Shown: positions 34,501 through 48,135, counted from the first letter of the stretch. The stretch is 64,000 nt of DNA from Ophioderma brevispina (GCA_023653785.1 JAMKCH010088182.1:288780-352779), one strand, 5' to 3'. A program made the numbers and translations. The notes: generated by a model not told the origin, from the letters alone.

Positions 34501-35682
34501 TAATTACGAGGCAACATGTGCGTTGTAATACGTTATCCACCACACGTGTCCATGTATTCATCTTTCATTACTCTCCGAGAGTATAGAAGTAGGACACATA
34601 TCTATACCATTTTTTCTGAAATTGACCCATTGCTATACCAGAGATGCAGATTTTTGGCAAAAATTAACATTAATTTACCATTTCCTCACAATTTCGACCT
34701 TTTTAGCAAATTTGGAATTTTTTGGCTTCATTTTGAGAAAATTTGACTAATTGTCCAACAAATTTGAGAACAATTTGAAAAACGACCAATTACTATACCA
34801 AAATTGGCATGAAAAAAGAGGTAATTCCTTTATCAGTAGGCTGAACATGAGACCCATGTTAGCGGCACGTCCACGTACGCATGGTCATTTGTGTTGAGTA
34901 CTCCCCCTCCCCCGGAGTAGAAGTAACTTCAAATAATTCAATATGTTTTATGTATGTAAATATTTGCTAAAACGTATTGGCTTTTTAAGGGCGATGAAAC
35001 ACAATCGTGATGAAAATGACTACTATTGTTTACACCTGGCGGACTTGTGTATATGAATATCCTCTTAGAGTGTTACACTAGCATTTTACCTGCGGGCTGT
35101 AATTCAATGTTAATCAATAACTGCGGGCAATAATTATAGGTCCATTTAAATACTTGCATAAGAATCATCAACTTTAAAGCACGCACGAAATGAACGTTAG
35201 CCTTTGGAAAGTGAACTAACAAATATTCTAACTCCTAATTTTAGAGACTTATCATGGGTTCATTAGTATTGAAAGCGTTTGTCCTAATGGTACTCGTAAT
35301 ACATTTATCAGTTTGGCTAGAGTTAGGTACTTGGTATCGAGCGAAAAGATTATATAAATTACTTCGCCTCTTTTTTCCCCCTCCCTTTCTGCATAAATAA
35401 TTTTTCCTTATCACACTCGCCCTTCCTTTCGCATTCTTTTAATTCTCTTCTTACTACTTTCCGCTCCGATTTTCATTTTTGCTTGGTCTCGTGGGCCCCC
35501 GCCCCAGCTTGAGCACAAGGGGGTGTCCAAAACACCGATAAACAAATGTTTTATTGTATAATCGCTGTCGAATTTCAAAAAAAAGATATAGATACACATT
35601 GAATAAGGTTTTGAAAAGGTAAAGGAGTCACTTGGAAGGGGCAATATTTTCAAACATAACACTAAAAAATTACTCAATTTAC
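28523..35682. other. 7.2 kb without a recognised gene or element
   Basis: All ORFs are under 95 codons and none resembles a known protein. There is a GT-rich patch at 31520-31640 and a CT-rich patch near 33920-33955. This is the longest stretch without visible repeats and could be intron or intergenic DNA of the host. Confidence 0.4.
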
Positions 35683-35840
35683 ACTGTAAATAAGTTTTTT
35701 TTTTTTTTTTTTTAATTTATAGTTTTATTAGTTTATTATTTAAAGTGTTTTAGAATTTAAACATAAGAACATATATAAATCCTAACATGTTTGGTTTTTA
35801 AAACATATTTTTGTCGCATACTTTTCATAACACTTCATTT

Positions 35841-36014
35841 ACAGTGTAAGTAAAAAGGGCACAACTCTGACGTTGATAAACCTTATACTAAGTAGTAAAC
35901 CTAGGTTCCTTGTTGAGTAAAATATACTCAGCTTTGAGTAAAGTTTACTCACCTTTGACTAAGATTTACTCAACAGAAAGCGTTGCGATCTTTTTTACTC
36001 AACAGGTTTGGAGT
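35841..36014. mobile_element. TTGAGTAAA-type MITE, copy 2
   Basis: It starts 'acagtgtaagtaaaaagggc' and ends 'tttactcaacaggtttggag'. The interior has 'gttgagtaaaatatactcag' units. An extra 'acactgtaaa' at 35684-35693 is complementary to the left end, so a longer or nested version starting there is possible. Confidence 0.7.
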
Positions 36015-39000
36015 TAAACAGGAATTGCACAATAAAACACATATGTACATTGTATCAAAATTTATCATTGTAATGAAAATAAAACAATCTTCTGCAACAT
36101 CTCCACTGAGAAGTTTCGAGAGCCTCCCAAAGAATTAGTAGCACCGATTACCACAAGCAAATATCGCACCAAAGTTGGTGTGAATTTTATTAAATCTTCA
36201 TTTTATTCAGTCCTTAAATTCAAGTGACAGGTGGTCTAAAGGGTTTGTGACCCGATGCGGGTCCAATTTTTCATATATGCTATTTGCCTCCATCACCTGC
36301 AGTAATGTCCTACACTTTCGATAGCACACGCATAATGTTTACCAAATTATTGGGGCATCGCGAAATTTCCTCATCCGTATTCACGTTCACACACATTTCT
36401 CATTTCTCAAAACTTTCAAAATACGTTTTTAAAAGGTTTACTTCAAAATTGATGTTGTATCGAGGGCTCCACACAGCACATGTAATTAGGAATCTCTGAA
36501 GCTCATTTAGCGAACCTTTTTAATATCATGCTACTCTTATTTTTCAAGAAATCAGGTGATCAACGATGCACTAAAACTACCCAATCGAAATCACAGTGGT
36601 TGCCACCGTCATTAACTCCAGTGCTCCAATGGCAATGTCTGTTATAAGGACGAAACTACTTTAAAAACGAAGCTTTAAAATGTAATGAATGTGCATACTT
36701 AAGCTGAGGATTCCAGACACGTAGCCGAATCGCTTACCTATTGACTAGTGACAAGGGTTTACTTTTAACGATATTACGTTTTCATTTAATTTACAAAGGA
36801 CGATCAACTATCTGTGTGCGATTGCCGTGCTGTTATTTTTTATCTATAAATTGCAACTCTAACCGTGTTGGGTTTTTCATTTTTATCAAGGTCTGGAATT
36901 ACGTTTGTCATGAAGTATGGCACTTTGCTCATGGTTCATGCAATAAAATTCCTTGTAACTGTGTTGCTAAGAGAGTAAATGGGCCAAGTTGATTTCCACG
37001 TAGATTCAAGTATTTGAACTACATGTGTTGACTTACAGGGACATCACAACAACAACAACACAACAACAACACTTGGACCTGTTTCCCATCAGAAATTCTC
37101 ACACCCTATTTACCGTCATCAGCCCGTGCATCCATGAACCCTTCCTTTTAATTCTTGATTGTGCAAAGACTCGGCTTGAATTTCTACCTGGCCCCTGCTT
37201 CTGAATCGCCCTGTTCGGCCTTTTTACAAACCAATTATTTTAGCTGGCAGTTTTGAGGGCACATTTATGAAACAACAATTGCTTTTAACCATTGACGTGT
37301 TGCTTGTTTCGCTTAACACAAAGCCGAATTACTGAGCACACGGTTTTATAACTGTAAATCATATCATATAAATTGCACTGTTTAATGGAGACGTGATTAC
37401 AGTTTCTATAATTAGAATTGAAAAATCTACGTTTTAACAATATTTTATCAACATACTAAATCGAAAGGGCTTTTTTTCTTGATCTGCTTTATGCTAATGT
37501 TGATTCCCGAAGTCCCTAGGCGGGTAGCTCGAAGAATAATGCATTCACAACCAGCCTATTGAACCCCCCTTACACCAACGGCGGCTGCCATATCAGTGCT
37601 ACAATGTTATTACCGATGAAAATGTATATTGTAGGAAAGGAACTACTTTACCCCCGAGCTTGATCGAACTCCAGCTATCATATTTACAAAACTAATCAAG
37701 TGTTCAGATACAGTAGCTGACCCATGTTAAAATGACCTAAAACGTCGTTGTAACTGGCAACTGGGACTTGAAACGTGCAATAACTGTTAAAAAACTTTTA
37801 ACTGTTGTGCTCCCAGCTACCAATTGAAACCACGTTTTTATGATCATTTACACAGTGGCTCTCACTTATTGACTAGTAACAGGGTGTTTACCTTCACAAT
37901 TACGTCCGTCTCAAATGGTCATGTTTATCGCGGTCTAATAAATAAAAATTAAAACAACTTTTATAATTATACATTTACAATTTAAGAATCACTTTTCTAA
38001 ATAACCTTTTACATCTGTTTTTCAGAGTTTATACAAGAAATAATATTTTTGCGTCTTGTTGATAGATCTGTTAACTATTACTTAACTAAAACAAAATTAT
38101 GAAAAAAAACTCATTAACACAAAACACCACAGACGTACCCCTTACACAACACCAACCCAATATCCACACAACCAATCACTCACAGACGCACAACACACAC
38201 CCCGCTGCGCACGAGCGCGAACACACCCATCGCACCTGAAACTACACAAGCACTCACAACCGCCTAACTCTATTCATTTGAAATAATTGTAATAACAAAA
38301 AGTTTCTTTTTATCTAATGATAACACGATTGGTTTATTTTTTACTTACCGTGTATTTGGAATATAATGAGCAGAAGAAAAGCTGAACAAATTTAGAAAGA
38401 TTAAATTCATTTTCATGCTGTCAGACAGAATTAATAAAAGGCTCTTATGACCAATAAAGTGCGGCGCGTAGAATTGCTATCCGTGGAAAATCGCAATATC
38501 AAATGTGACACCCTCAACCTACTCGACTAAGAATAAACTGAGATACGTCAAATAAACAATGCCTGCGATGACGCTAAGTCATATTTTTCATCTTTTCACA
38601 TCTGGCCAAAGGAATCGGGAATCGAAATCAAATTCCACCAGATACCTTACACGAGAAGCTCGTCCCAGTGACCAGTTTTCGACATATTTTCGACAATGTA
38701 TAGTTTGATATGACTTTCTTACGCTGTAGCACGATAGCTTAACCCAGTTTAATTTAAAATTACAGTCACCTTAAGGTTTAGCTTTAATTTATTATCAATT
38801 TGGTAATTGGGACGCGCATTTGGTTTTTTTTTTTTTTTTGGTGTGAAAGCAGATATGGTCTGCCCAATGCCATATTCCGAGCTCCATAAACAATAAACGA
38901 ATAAGCAGGCGTGAAACGAATGTTGCGTGAAAGTCAAACTGAAGCGAGTGCCCTGTTCTTTTCTTCACCGTGTAGGGGACTATTAGTCCGGTGGACCATA

Positions 39001-39042
39001 TACCTGCACCACCGCTTTGAAAAAGAGATTTTTCAAACCTCA

Positions 39043-39150
39043 TTACCCGTTAGTGTGTACTTTCCACCAACCTCATTGCCGTTAAGGTGTATTTCGGTAA
39101 GAGCAAACACTTCCAGCTTCATTTGCTGTTAGTGTACTTTGGGGCCGGTT
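39043..39150. repeat. short subrepeats of about 50 bp ('caacctcatttgccgttaag')
   Basis: Two to three imperfect units run in tandem, each with an 'aacctcat' / 'gccgttaagtgt' / 'ttcggtaagag' pattern. The same subrepeats occur at 43069-43175, 55128-55250, 60428-60550 and 63918-64000, and they tie the two tandem arrays to one repeat family. Confidence 0.75.
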
Positions 39151-39812
39151 TCTTTACAGGAGTTTTACTCGTCCAAGCCTACTTTCCCGTAGCTTCGTTG
39201 TCACCTCTTATACACCTACAATTATAAGAAGCCATTACCTATCACATACTCAAGTATTTAAAACCTACTTTAAGAAGGTTACAACAATTAAAAACAAAAA
39301 ACTTGGACTCTTTCCCATCAGAAATTTTCACACCAAATCCCTTTAAAGGCACTATCGTGATTTTGCTAATCAAAAACATCTAAAAATCATCAAAACAATA
39401 TTTTGCATGTCTGTAGAGTACAGTTATCCTAACATTACCCTGCACATGATAGGACCAGAAGCAATCGAATTAGGACCAAATCGGAAATTTTAGTCATTGC
39501 TCCGTCGGATACTTACTACAACATACAATTGAATGGAGATTCGTATCTGGAACACTGCCATTTTTTCCTTTTTCTGTCAATTTTTTTTCAGTTGTAAAAA
39601 GTAACTCAAATCATGAGAATTCTAAAGACTTTACCTTCATTTTTAAGCATTACTATTACTGCAAATTTCAATTATTTTGACTCTTTCGATAAATCACTGA
39701 TAGTGTTTGTTTAATAAGCCATAAAGTAACTCTCACACATTGGGTAAAAGAGACAAGAGGACATTTCCATAGAAAGCGTCCCCATTTTTTTTTCGAACCT
39801 GTTTTTTGCATT

Positions 39813-42800
39813 ATACATATATAAATCCAAACATGTTTTAGGTTTTAAACATGATTTTTGTCCATACGTTTCAACACTTCATTTACAGTGTAAGTAAAAA
39901 GGGCACAACTCTTCTGGTTAGTAAAATCTTAGACAAAGTTGAGTAAACCTAGGTCATTGTTGAGTAACATATACTCAGCTTTGAGTAAAGTTTACTCAAC
40001 TTTGATAAGATTTTACTCAACAGAAAGCGTTGCGATCTTTTTTACTCCACCTGTTGGAGTGTGAAAAAGGAAATGAACAATAAAACACTATGTACTTGTT
40101 TGAAAATTATAATGGAATGAAAATAAACAATCTTCATGCAACTCTCCACTGAGAAGTTCGGAGCCTAAAAGAATAGTAGCACGCGTACCACAGCATCTCG
40201 CACCAAAAGGTGGTGTTTAATTTATTAAATATTTCATTTGATTCAGTCTGAACTTCCAATTGACATGTGGTCTTAAAGGTTTTTGTGACCCGATCGTGGT
40301 CCAAATTTTTCATATGCTATTTTCTCCATCACATGTCAGTAATGTGCCTAACATTTCGATAGCAAAAGCATAAATGTGTACCAAATTATTGGGCATCGCG
40401 AAATTTCCTCCGTATTCAGTGCCACACACATTCTCAATTTTCTCAAAAAACTTTCAAAAATACGTTTTAAAAAGGGTTTACTTTCAAATTATTTTATAGA
40501 GAGGCTCCACACAAGCACATGTAATTAGGATCTCTGAAGCCTCATGTAGAATGCATTTTATCTCATGCTACTCTTAGTTTTCAGAAAATAGGTGATCAAG
40601 ATGCCTAAAACTGCCCAATCGAACATTACAACCGTGGTTGGCCACCGCATAACTCCATGCTGCAAGGAAAGGTCTGTTATAGGGACAGGAACTACTTTAA
40701 CGAAGCTTCCAAAATGTAGATGTAGCATACTTAAGTGAGGATTCCAGACACGGTAGCCGATCGCTGACCTAATGACTAGTGACAGGTGTTGACCTTTTCC
40801 GATACGTTTCAATTTAATTTAAAAAGGACGCATCACTATCTGTGGCGATTGCTGCTGTTATTATTTTATCTATAAATTGCAACTCTAAACGTGTTGGTTT
40901 TATCCTGTTTATCAAGGTCCTAGGAATTACGTTGTTCATGAAGTAGTGGCACTTTGCTCATGGTTCATGCAATAAAATTCTTGTAACTGTTGCTAAGAGA
41001 GTAAAATGGGCCAAGTGGATTTCCACGTAGATTCAAGTATTTGAACTACATGTAGTTGACTTACAGGGACATCACAACAACAACAACAACAACAACAACA
41101 AACACTTGGACCTGTTTCCCATTAGAAATTTCACACCCTATTTACCGTCATCAGCCCGTGCATCCATGACCCTTCCTTTTAATTCTTGATTTGCAAAAAG
41201 ACTCGGCCTTGAAATTCTACCTGGCCCCTGCTTCTGAATCGCCTTTCGCCTTTTACACCAATTATTTATGCTGCAGTTTTGAGGGCAAATTTATGAAACA
41301 ACAATTGCTTTACAATTGACGTGTTGCTTGTTTCGCTTAACACAAAGCCGAATTACTGAGCACACGGTTATAACGGTAAATCATATCATATAAATTGCAC
41401 TGTTTAATGGAGAAGTGATTAAAGTTCTATAATTAGAATTGAAAAATCTACGTGTTAACAATAATGTTATCACTATACTCAAATCGAAATGGCTTTTTTT
41501 CTTTGATTCTGCTTTATCTAATTGTTGATTCCCGAAGTCCCTAGGCGGGTAGCTCGAAGAATAATGCATTCACAACCAGCCTATTGAACCCCCCTTACAC
41601 CAACGGCGGCTGCCAGATCAGTGCTACAATGTTATTACCGATGAAAATGTATATTGTAGGAAAGGAACTACTTTACCCGAGCTTGATCGAATCCAGCTAT
41701 ACTTTTAAAAACTATACGAAGTGTTCAGATACAGTAGCTGACCGCACTGTTAAAAATGACCATAAAAACGCCGTTTTAACTGGCAACTGGGACTTGAAAC
41801 GTGCAAATAACTGTTAAAAACGTTTTAACTGTTGTGCGTCCCAGCTACCAATTGAAACAACGTTTTTATGATCATTTTAAACAGTGCGCTCACTTAATTG
41901 ACTAGTAACAGGGTGTTTACCTTCACAATTACGTCCGTCTCAAATGGTCATGTTTATCGCGGTCTAATAAATAAAAATTAAAACAACGTATTATAATTAC
42001 ATTTTACAATTTAAGAATCACGTTTCTTAAAATAACACTTTTACATCTGTTTTCAGAGTTTATACAAGAAATAATTATTTTTGCGTCTTGTGATAGATCA
42101 TGTAACTATTACTTTAACAAAAACAACAATTATAGAAAAAAATTCACTTAACACAAAACACCACACCGTACCCCTGACACAAACACCCAATATCACACAC
42201 ACAAGCACTCACAGACGCACAAACACACACCCTCGCGCGCACGAGCGCGCACACCCTCGCACACTGAACTACACAAGCACTCAAAACCGCCTAACTCTAT
42301 TCATTTGAATAATTGTAATAACAAAAAGTTTCTTTTTTTATCTAAGATAACACGATTGGGGTTATTTTTACTTACCGTGTATTTGGAATATAATGAGCAG
42401 AAGAAAAGCTGAACAAATTTAGAAAGATGTTTAAATTCATTTTCAGGCTGATCAGACAGAATTAATAAAAGGCTCTTATGACCAATAAAGTGCGGCGCGT
42501 AGAATTGCTATCCGTGGAAAATCGCAATATCAAATGTTACACACGCAACCTACTCGACTAAGAATAAACTGAGATACGTCAAATAAACAATGCTTGCGAT
42601 GACGCTAAGTCATATTATTTCATCTTTTTAGCATCTGAGCCAAATGGAATTAGGAAATCGAAATCAAATCCACCAGATACCTTACACGAGAAGCTCGTCC
42701 CAGTGACCAGTTTTCGACATATTTCGAAAATGTAGAGTTTGATATGACTCTTTACGCTGTAGCAAAGATAGCTTAACCCAGTTTTAAAATTTACAGTTAC

Positions 42801-43845
42801 ATTAAGGTTTAGCTTTATTTATTATCAATTTGGTAATTGGGACGCGCATTGGTTTTTTTTTTTTTTTTTTTTTTGGTGTAAAAGCAGATATGGTCTGCCC
42901 AATGCCATATTCCGAGCTCCATAAACAGATAAACGGAATAAAGCAGGCGTGAAACTAATGTTGCGTGAAGATTCAACTGAATCGAGTGCCCTGTTCTTCA
43001 CCGTTGTAGGTGGACTATGAGTCCGGTGGACCATATACCCTGCCACACCGGCTTGGAAAAAGAGATTTTTCAACCTCATTACCCGTTAGTGTGTACTTTC
43101 CAACCTCATATGCCGTTAAGTGTATTTCGGTAAGAGCAAACACTTCCAGCTTCATTTGCTGTTAGTGTACTTTGGGGCCGGTTTCTTTACAGGATTTGTT
43201 ACTCGTCACAAAGCCCTACCTTCCCTTGCATTGTTGTCATCCCCCCCCCCCCCTCCCTTATACACCTACATTAGAAGAATCCAATTACTATCACAGACTC
43301 AAGTATAACTACTTAAAGAATTACAACAAAAAAAAAAAAACATTGGACTCTTTCCCATCAGAAATTTCACACCAAATATCCCTTTAAAGGCACTATCGGT
43401 GATTTGCTAAATCAAAAAATCTAAAAATCATCATAAATCAGATATTTGCATGTCTGTAACAAGTACAGGTATCCTAACATACCCTGCAAATGATAGACCA
43501 GAAGCAATCGAATTAGGACAAAATCGGAAATTTTAGTCATTGCTGTCCGTACGGATACTTACTACAACATACAATTGAATGGAGATTCGTATCTTGGAAC
43601 ACTGCCATTTTCTTCCTTTTCTGTCAAATTTTCAGTTGTAAAAAGTAACTCAATGAGAATTCTAAAGACTTATCCTTCATGTTTAAGCTATTACTGCAAA
43701 TTTCAAATATTTTGACTCTTTCGGATAAATCACTGATAGTGTTTTTAATAAGCCATAAAGTAGACTCTAAACATTGGTAAAGAGACAAGAGGACATTTCC
43801 ATAGAAAAGCGTCCCCATTTTTTTTCGAAACCTGTTTTTTGCATA
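39813..43845. repeat. tandem duplication A, unit 2 (about 4.03 kb)
   Basis: It follows unit 1 directly, head to tail. It carries the same modules in the same order, including a CA/CG-rich stretch with 'cgcgcgcacgagcgcgcaca' at 42233-42252. It also has a T run (42853-42874) where unit 1 has a shorter one. After 43845 the sequence leaves the repeat. Confidence 0.9.
39885..40062. mobile_element. TTGAGTAAA-type MITE, copy 3
   Basis: It starts 'acagtgtaagtaaaaagggc' and ends 'tttactccacctgttggagtgt' (last 20 bases shared with the family). The ends match the complement of copy 1. It is part of tandem unit 2. Confidence 0.75.
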
Positions 43846-44552
43846 TTTGGAATGCTTACCAATGTATTAGATAACACCTGAAGCGAATAAGCCGAATACG
43901 TCGGCTTTATTTAATAAGATGATAATTTAGTATTTTCTGTCGTGCACGACAGGAAATCAAGGCATGGTTGAGACGATTACGATAGCAAGCAAATTCAAAA
44001 CAAGGTTTGTGGTTTTCTTTTGTACTTGTTTGTCCGATAAAAAATGTGTATCTTAAAAAAAATCTCCTCCTGTCACTTTAAAGATGGGTGACTCGATCGA
44101 TAACCTTGCCTCCCCCACTTTACTCCATCAAAATTGAGATTACACACTCTCCTATGGGCCAATTTATAGTGAATAATTATGCTTCTATTATCCAAACGGC
44201 TGGACCGTTTTAACTCAAATGATTTTGGTGATATGCTAGTGGGCATATGTGAGGGGGCGGCATCATATGAAAAATAAGACCTTCATTGACACTCGCCTTT
44301 AATTCCAAAATGGGCTAACTCCAAAAGCTGCCCTATGTAAAAATCATTTACAGAAATTCCTGTAAGTTTCAATGATATAATGATGATAAATCCTTTGATT
44401 AGTCTCATGCACTTAAAACAAAATTCTTAATAGCACGGGAAGAATATTGTAAAATTATTTTTTCAAAAGGGGCTAAATTCAAAGTTCGCCATTGTGATCT
44501 TAGCATTTAATAACTTTAGGGGCGAATTTGTATTTTAATTATTTGGAACATA
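43846..44552. other. no recognised gene
   Basis: Only short ORFs are present. 'tcgtgcacga' is a small palindrome at 43940. Nothing else is recognised. Confidence 0.35.
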
Positions 44553-45680
44553 CAGTGTGAGTCAATTATAAAAACCCTACATTCAGGAAAGATTTTTTCT
44601 TCAAAGGTTAAACGTTATTTTTGCTTAAATGTTTGCTTTGGTTGTTAACAGGGATAAACATGCTATCAGAAGATTTTTATTTGGTGTCTTTCCGACTTTG
44701 GGTTCAGAAACTATGTCGATTTTGCGGAGAGATCTAAAAATTCTATTTGGCCGATTTTAGCCAAACAATGCAGAGCGATTGACACCGACGTATACCATAA
44801 CACATTATATCAAAGACAATTCACACATGCAATTTCAGATTGTATCGATTTCATCTCGACAAAAACATATCAGTTTGAAAAAAAACTATTGTGTAACATA
44901 ATTATAAGTAAAATCTCTTCAACAAATTAAATTACCATGCATTGTTCAATCATAAAGAATCAGTTAATGAAAATCACTCCATATCAATTTCTCAGTTCAT
45001 ATGAACATAATGAAACAGCTCAGAGATTGTTGTTTTACATCTCTAAGATAATTATTTTGCACAAATACAGTATACTCAGCGTCCATAAATTGCGAGAAGA
45101 ACTAAAGCTGAAGTTTTCTGTAAATAAATTGGAATTAAAACTTAAAATTCAATATTGCAATGTTTTTCAAGCGGAATACAAAACCTTTTATGGTTTCACT
45201 TTGGCTCCCAAGTTTCGTTTTAGGTTAAAAACCATTAAATTTTGCTGAACTAAAGTAAAAACTGTGGCCTTACACCAGCTATCCTGAATTTATTATTTGG
45301 GAAATTGAGCATTTTTTTCACTCAGCATTTTCTTTTGTAATCTCCGGGATATTATTTTTATAATCCTTCAATTCTCCCACCTTCTATTGTTTAACAATAA
45401 TTTGGTGTTAAATGGTTTTACTCAAATCGCTGTTAAAGACCATGTTATTCTGTGTAAACGATGCATCTTAGTTTGGCTCAAAATCGGCCAAACATGATTT
45501 TGAAATCTCTCAGCAAAATAGGCACAACTTGTTCCTCAAAAATCCAAATGACACCAAATAAACGTTTTCTGAAAGCCTTTTTATCCCTCTTTATAACCAA
45601 ATCAACATTTGAGCAAAAATAATTCTTAAGTATTTTAATTATTTTTTATTCTGAATGTAGGGTTTTATTGACTCACATTG
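44553..45680. mobile_element. Tc1/mariner-type element (TA target), copy 2
   Basis: The ends 'cagtgtgagtcaattataaa' and 'ttattgactcacattg' are inverted and flanked by TA at 44551-44552 and 45681-45682. Length is 1128 bp. It is the uninterrupted counterpart of 14237-16415. The ORF 44937-45248 (103 codons, rich in K, L and I) shows no DDE/D or helix-turn-helix pattern I recognise. The length is near that of small Tc1/mariner elements, so it could be a very decayed autonomous copy. Confidence 0.85.
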
Positions 45681-45689
45681 TACACTAAA

Positions 45690-46270
45690 TCACCCAAGCA
45701 GTAACCAATCCATCCATTTTATGTAATTAAACTTAAACATTTTTAAAATAACAACATCACAAAAAAATGTATTGGTGTTAGCGCCTTTTGGAATCAAACT
45801 TGACCCCCCTGGTCTCCGGTCCCGAGGAACCTTTCTCTTAATTCCTATTTTGAAAAAGACACAGCCCTGAAATTCTACCTGACCTCAGCCTTGCGTCTCC
45901 TGCCTTTTTGCCTTTTTACACCAATTATTTAGTACTGCCGTTTTGATGGTAAATTTATGAACAACTACATTTGAAGAAGAGTGGTGCTTATTTTACTGAC
46001 TGAAGCACATGGCTTTGTCGGTATTCTTATAATTTGCACAGTTTAAATGGAAGTGATTTGAAGACGCTATAACTCGAATTGGAATCTACATTTTTATCAC
46101 TATTTATACCAAATCGATAATGGCTTTTCAAGGTTTTGACACTGCTGTTTTCGTTGTTTTCTTCTTTAGCTATTTTTTCTGACGTCCCTAGGGGGCAGCT
46201 CGATATCCCCAGCTTGAGTAGACTCCTTTTGGTAATTTTTTAAAGAGATTTATTCGTTCACAACAATGTA
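45690..46270. repeat. diverged fragment of the array-A repeat family
   Basis: It parallels 37100-37560. Shared blocks are 'gaaattctacct', 'cctttttacaccaattattt', 'aaatttatgaa', 'gaagtgattt' and 'gtccctagggggcagctcga'. Its gaps and substitutions show it is older than the tandem copies. Confidence 0.6.
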
Positions 46271-46548
46271 ACTAGGAAATTAAAACCGTCGGTTTAAGTT
46301 TGTGTTTTTATAATTGCTGAAGACGGCAGATAATAAAAGGTACCCAGGATCATACAGATATCCAATGTTGAACAATAAATGAAGAGCACCATTGGATTAA
46401 TGTTCGACCAACAACTTTACTACGTCCACCGGCACCAATTCTCTGGTACAATTTGGCTTGGCAGGAATTACAACGAACGTTGATTACGATAGCTAATTAT
46501 TTCAATCTTCTCTGGAGCTGGCCAGTACACAGAAGTGCTAAATAAAAA

Positions 46549-47906
46549 AATTCCTTTAAAAAGGAAAGGGCGTGTCAAGGGGAAATAGCCCATGTAAAAG
46601 GTTATGGGGAGGGGATTAGTAGTTAAGAACGAATTTTGGGGAGTTTTTGCTAAGTGATTCTTAGTGATTTTTGGACACCACTTAGCCGAGGTATACATGA
46701 ACGTAAAAATTAACCAGATTGAATAGGAGGCTTTCATATACCTCTATTACATTTACGATTTTTAAAGGAAAAACAATGCGACCAATCAAATTACAACATA
46801 ATACACTTTATTCGGGAAAACAATCAAGCTTAGTACTTATCACCAACAAGGTGGACCACTGCAGACTCACCAACAGAAACTAGAAGAAGCAATTCCGGAT
46901 ATTTGGCCATGCCGACCGGACACGTAAAGAGTTATGGATTCGGCACACTAGTTACAACGTGATCGCTTAAACATTTTGTTTAAAAATAATTATTTTAAAG
47001 CCCTTTAAAAATTGTAAAAGCTTCCAATTTCAGCAACATTGTCACCCAATGACTTCATATTATTTTTCTTAAATTTTACTCGTGCCCACAAGGAGCTAAA
47101 TTTGTAAAAAATTTTAAAATGTCTCACCCCGCCATTGCACTATTCACTTCATATACAAACTTAGAACATTCGGACTTCATGACATATACATCTCATTAAC
47201 CGTATTTACTCGTTACACATCACATTTATAAAAAGTGTGTGCGAATAGGTAAGGTCACACACGGGGAAATGCAGAGTACTACTACATGAGATCTGTTGTC
47301 CGACTATGCGTTTTGAAACCCCTTGACCTATGGGGAGCTGATGTTGACATGGCAGGGTAGAAACAACAGCCTGAGGTTAATTATCACAGGTTTCAGGGTT
47401 TGGGTGATCCAAAAAATCAAAAGTCATATAGAGTGTAATTTGCGTAAATGCCGTAAACCGCAAAACGTAAATAAAGGTGGCTGATCCAATCAAATCAGCC
47501 AGTCATGTTTTTCCCTGAAAAAATGTAAGAACCTTATTATTTAAGGTTTGCTGATCCAATCAAATCCCTACCACTACTGTTTCCTAGAGGCCTCACTTAC
47601 ATTAAAAAGCAATTAAATCAATCAAAATTTTGGTATAGTGAAAGATTTTGAAAAACGTTGGTATCATAACATCATAAATGTCAAACATGAAAACATTCTT
47701 AAATGGGCACTTCGAGATCCACAGCATAGTCCCCTTAATTTACCTAAAAGAATTATTTTAAAGAAAGATAAATTTTATATCATCTGAACCGTTGACTCAA
47801 GCATGACAAAATAAAGCAATATATCATCTTACTAATACCTTCACATACCAATCACATGGATATTTCCTCTTGACACGCCCTTTCCTTTTTAAAGCAATTT
47901 TTATTT
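46549..47906. mobile_element. possible TIR element with 40-bp inverted ends
   Basis: 'aattcctttaaaaaggaaag' followed by 'ggcgtgtcaaggggaaata' at 46552-46591 is complementary to 'tatttcctcttgacacgccc' and 'tttcctttttaaag' at 47867-47904. No transposase is seen between the ends, and a Helitron-like piece lies inside. It may be a DNA transposon remnant or two unrelated insertions of one short repeat. Confidence 0.4.
47277..47460 (+). repeat. diverged Helitron-like fragment
   Basis: 'tactactacatgagatctgt', 'ccgactatgcgttttgaaa', 'aggtttcagggt' and 'gtgtaatttgcgtaaatgcc' follow the same order as in 11772-11950. The 3' terminus is not identified. Confidence 0.5.
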
Positions 47907-48135
47907 ATTATTATTGATATCGCCTACGACTTGCTACATGTGGTGCCAAACGTTTAAGCATCAGTTCATTCAATGCACTCATGGCTCAAGCATTACAAAA
48001 TAAAGCAATATATCATCTTACTAATACCTTCACATACCAATTACATGGATATTTCCTCTTGATCCACCCTTTCCTTTTTAAAGGAATTTTTATTTATTAT
48101 TAACGTTTAAGCATCCGTTCATTCAATGCACTCAT
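47796..48135. repeat. tandem pair of about 189 and 151 bp
   Basis: Both units start 'ctcaagcat' and share 'caaaataaagcaatatatca' through 'cattcaatgcactcat'. The second lacks about 40 bp ('gatatcgcctacgacttgct' region). The end of the TIR element above lies inside the first unit. Confidence 0.85.

Larger units (their letters stand above)
35770..39812. repeat. tandem duplication A, unit 1 (about 4.04 kb)
   Basis: It aligns end to end with 39813-43845. Landmarks in both units are 'acatatataaatcc' at the start, a TTGAGTAAA MITE, the 'catcagcccgtgcatccatg' block (37119 / 41149), 'ccctaggcgggtagctcgaa' (37515 / 41539), a CA-rich stretch, 'aagtgcggcgcgtagaattg' (38457 / 42488), subrepeats near 39043 / 43069, and an end at 'cctgttttttgcat'. 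No ORF is conserved between units. Differences are mostly one-base indels. Confidence 0.9.
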
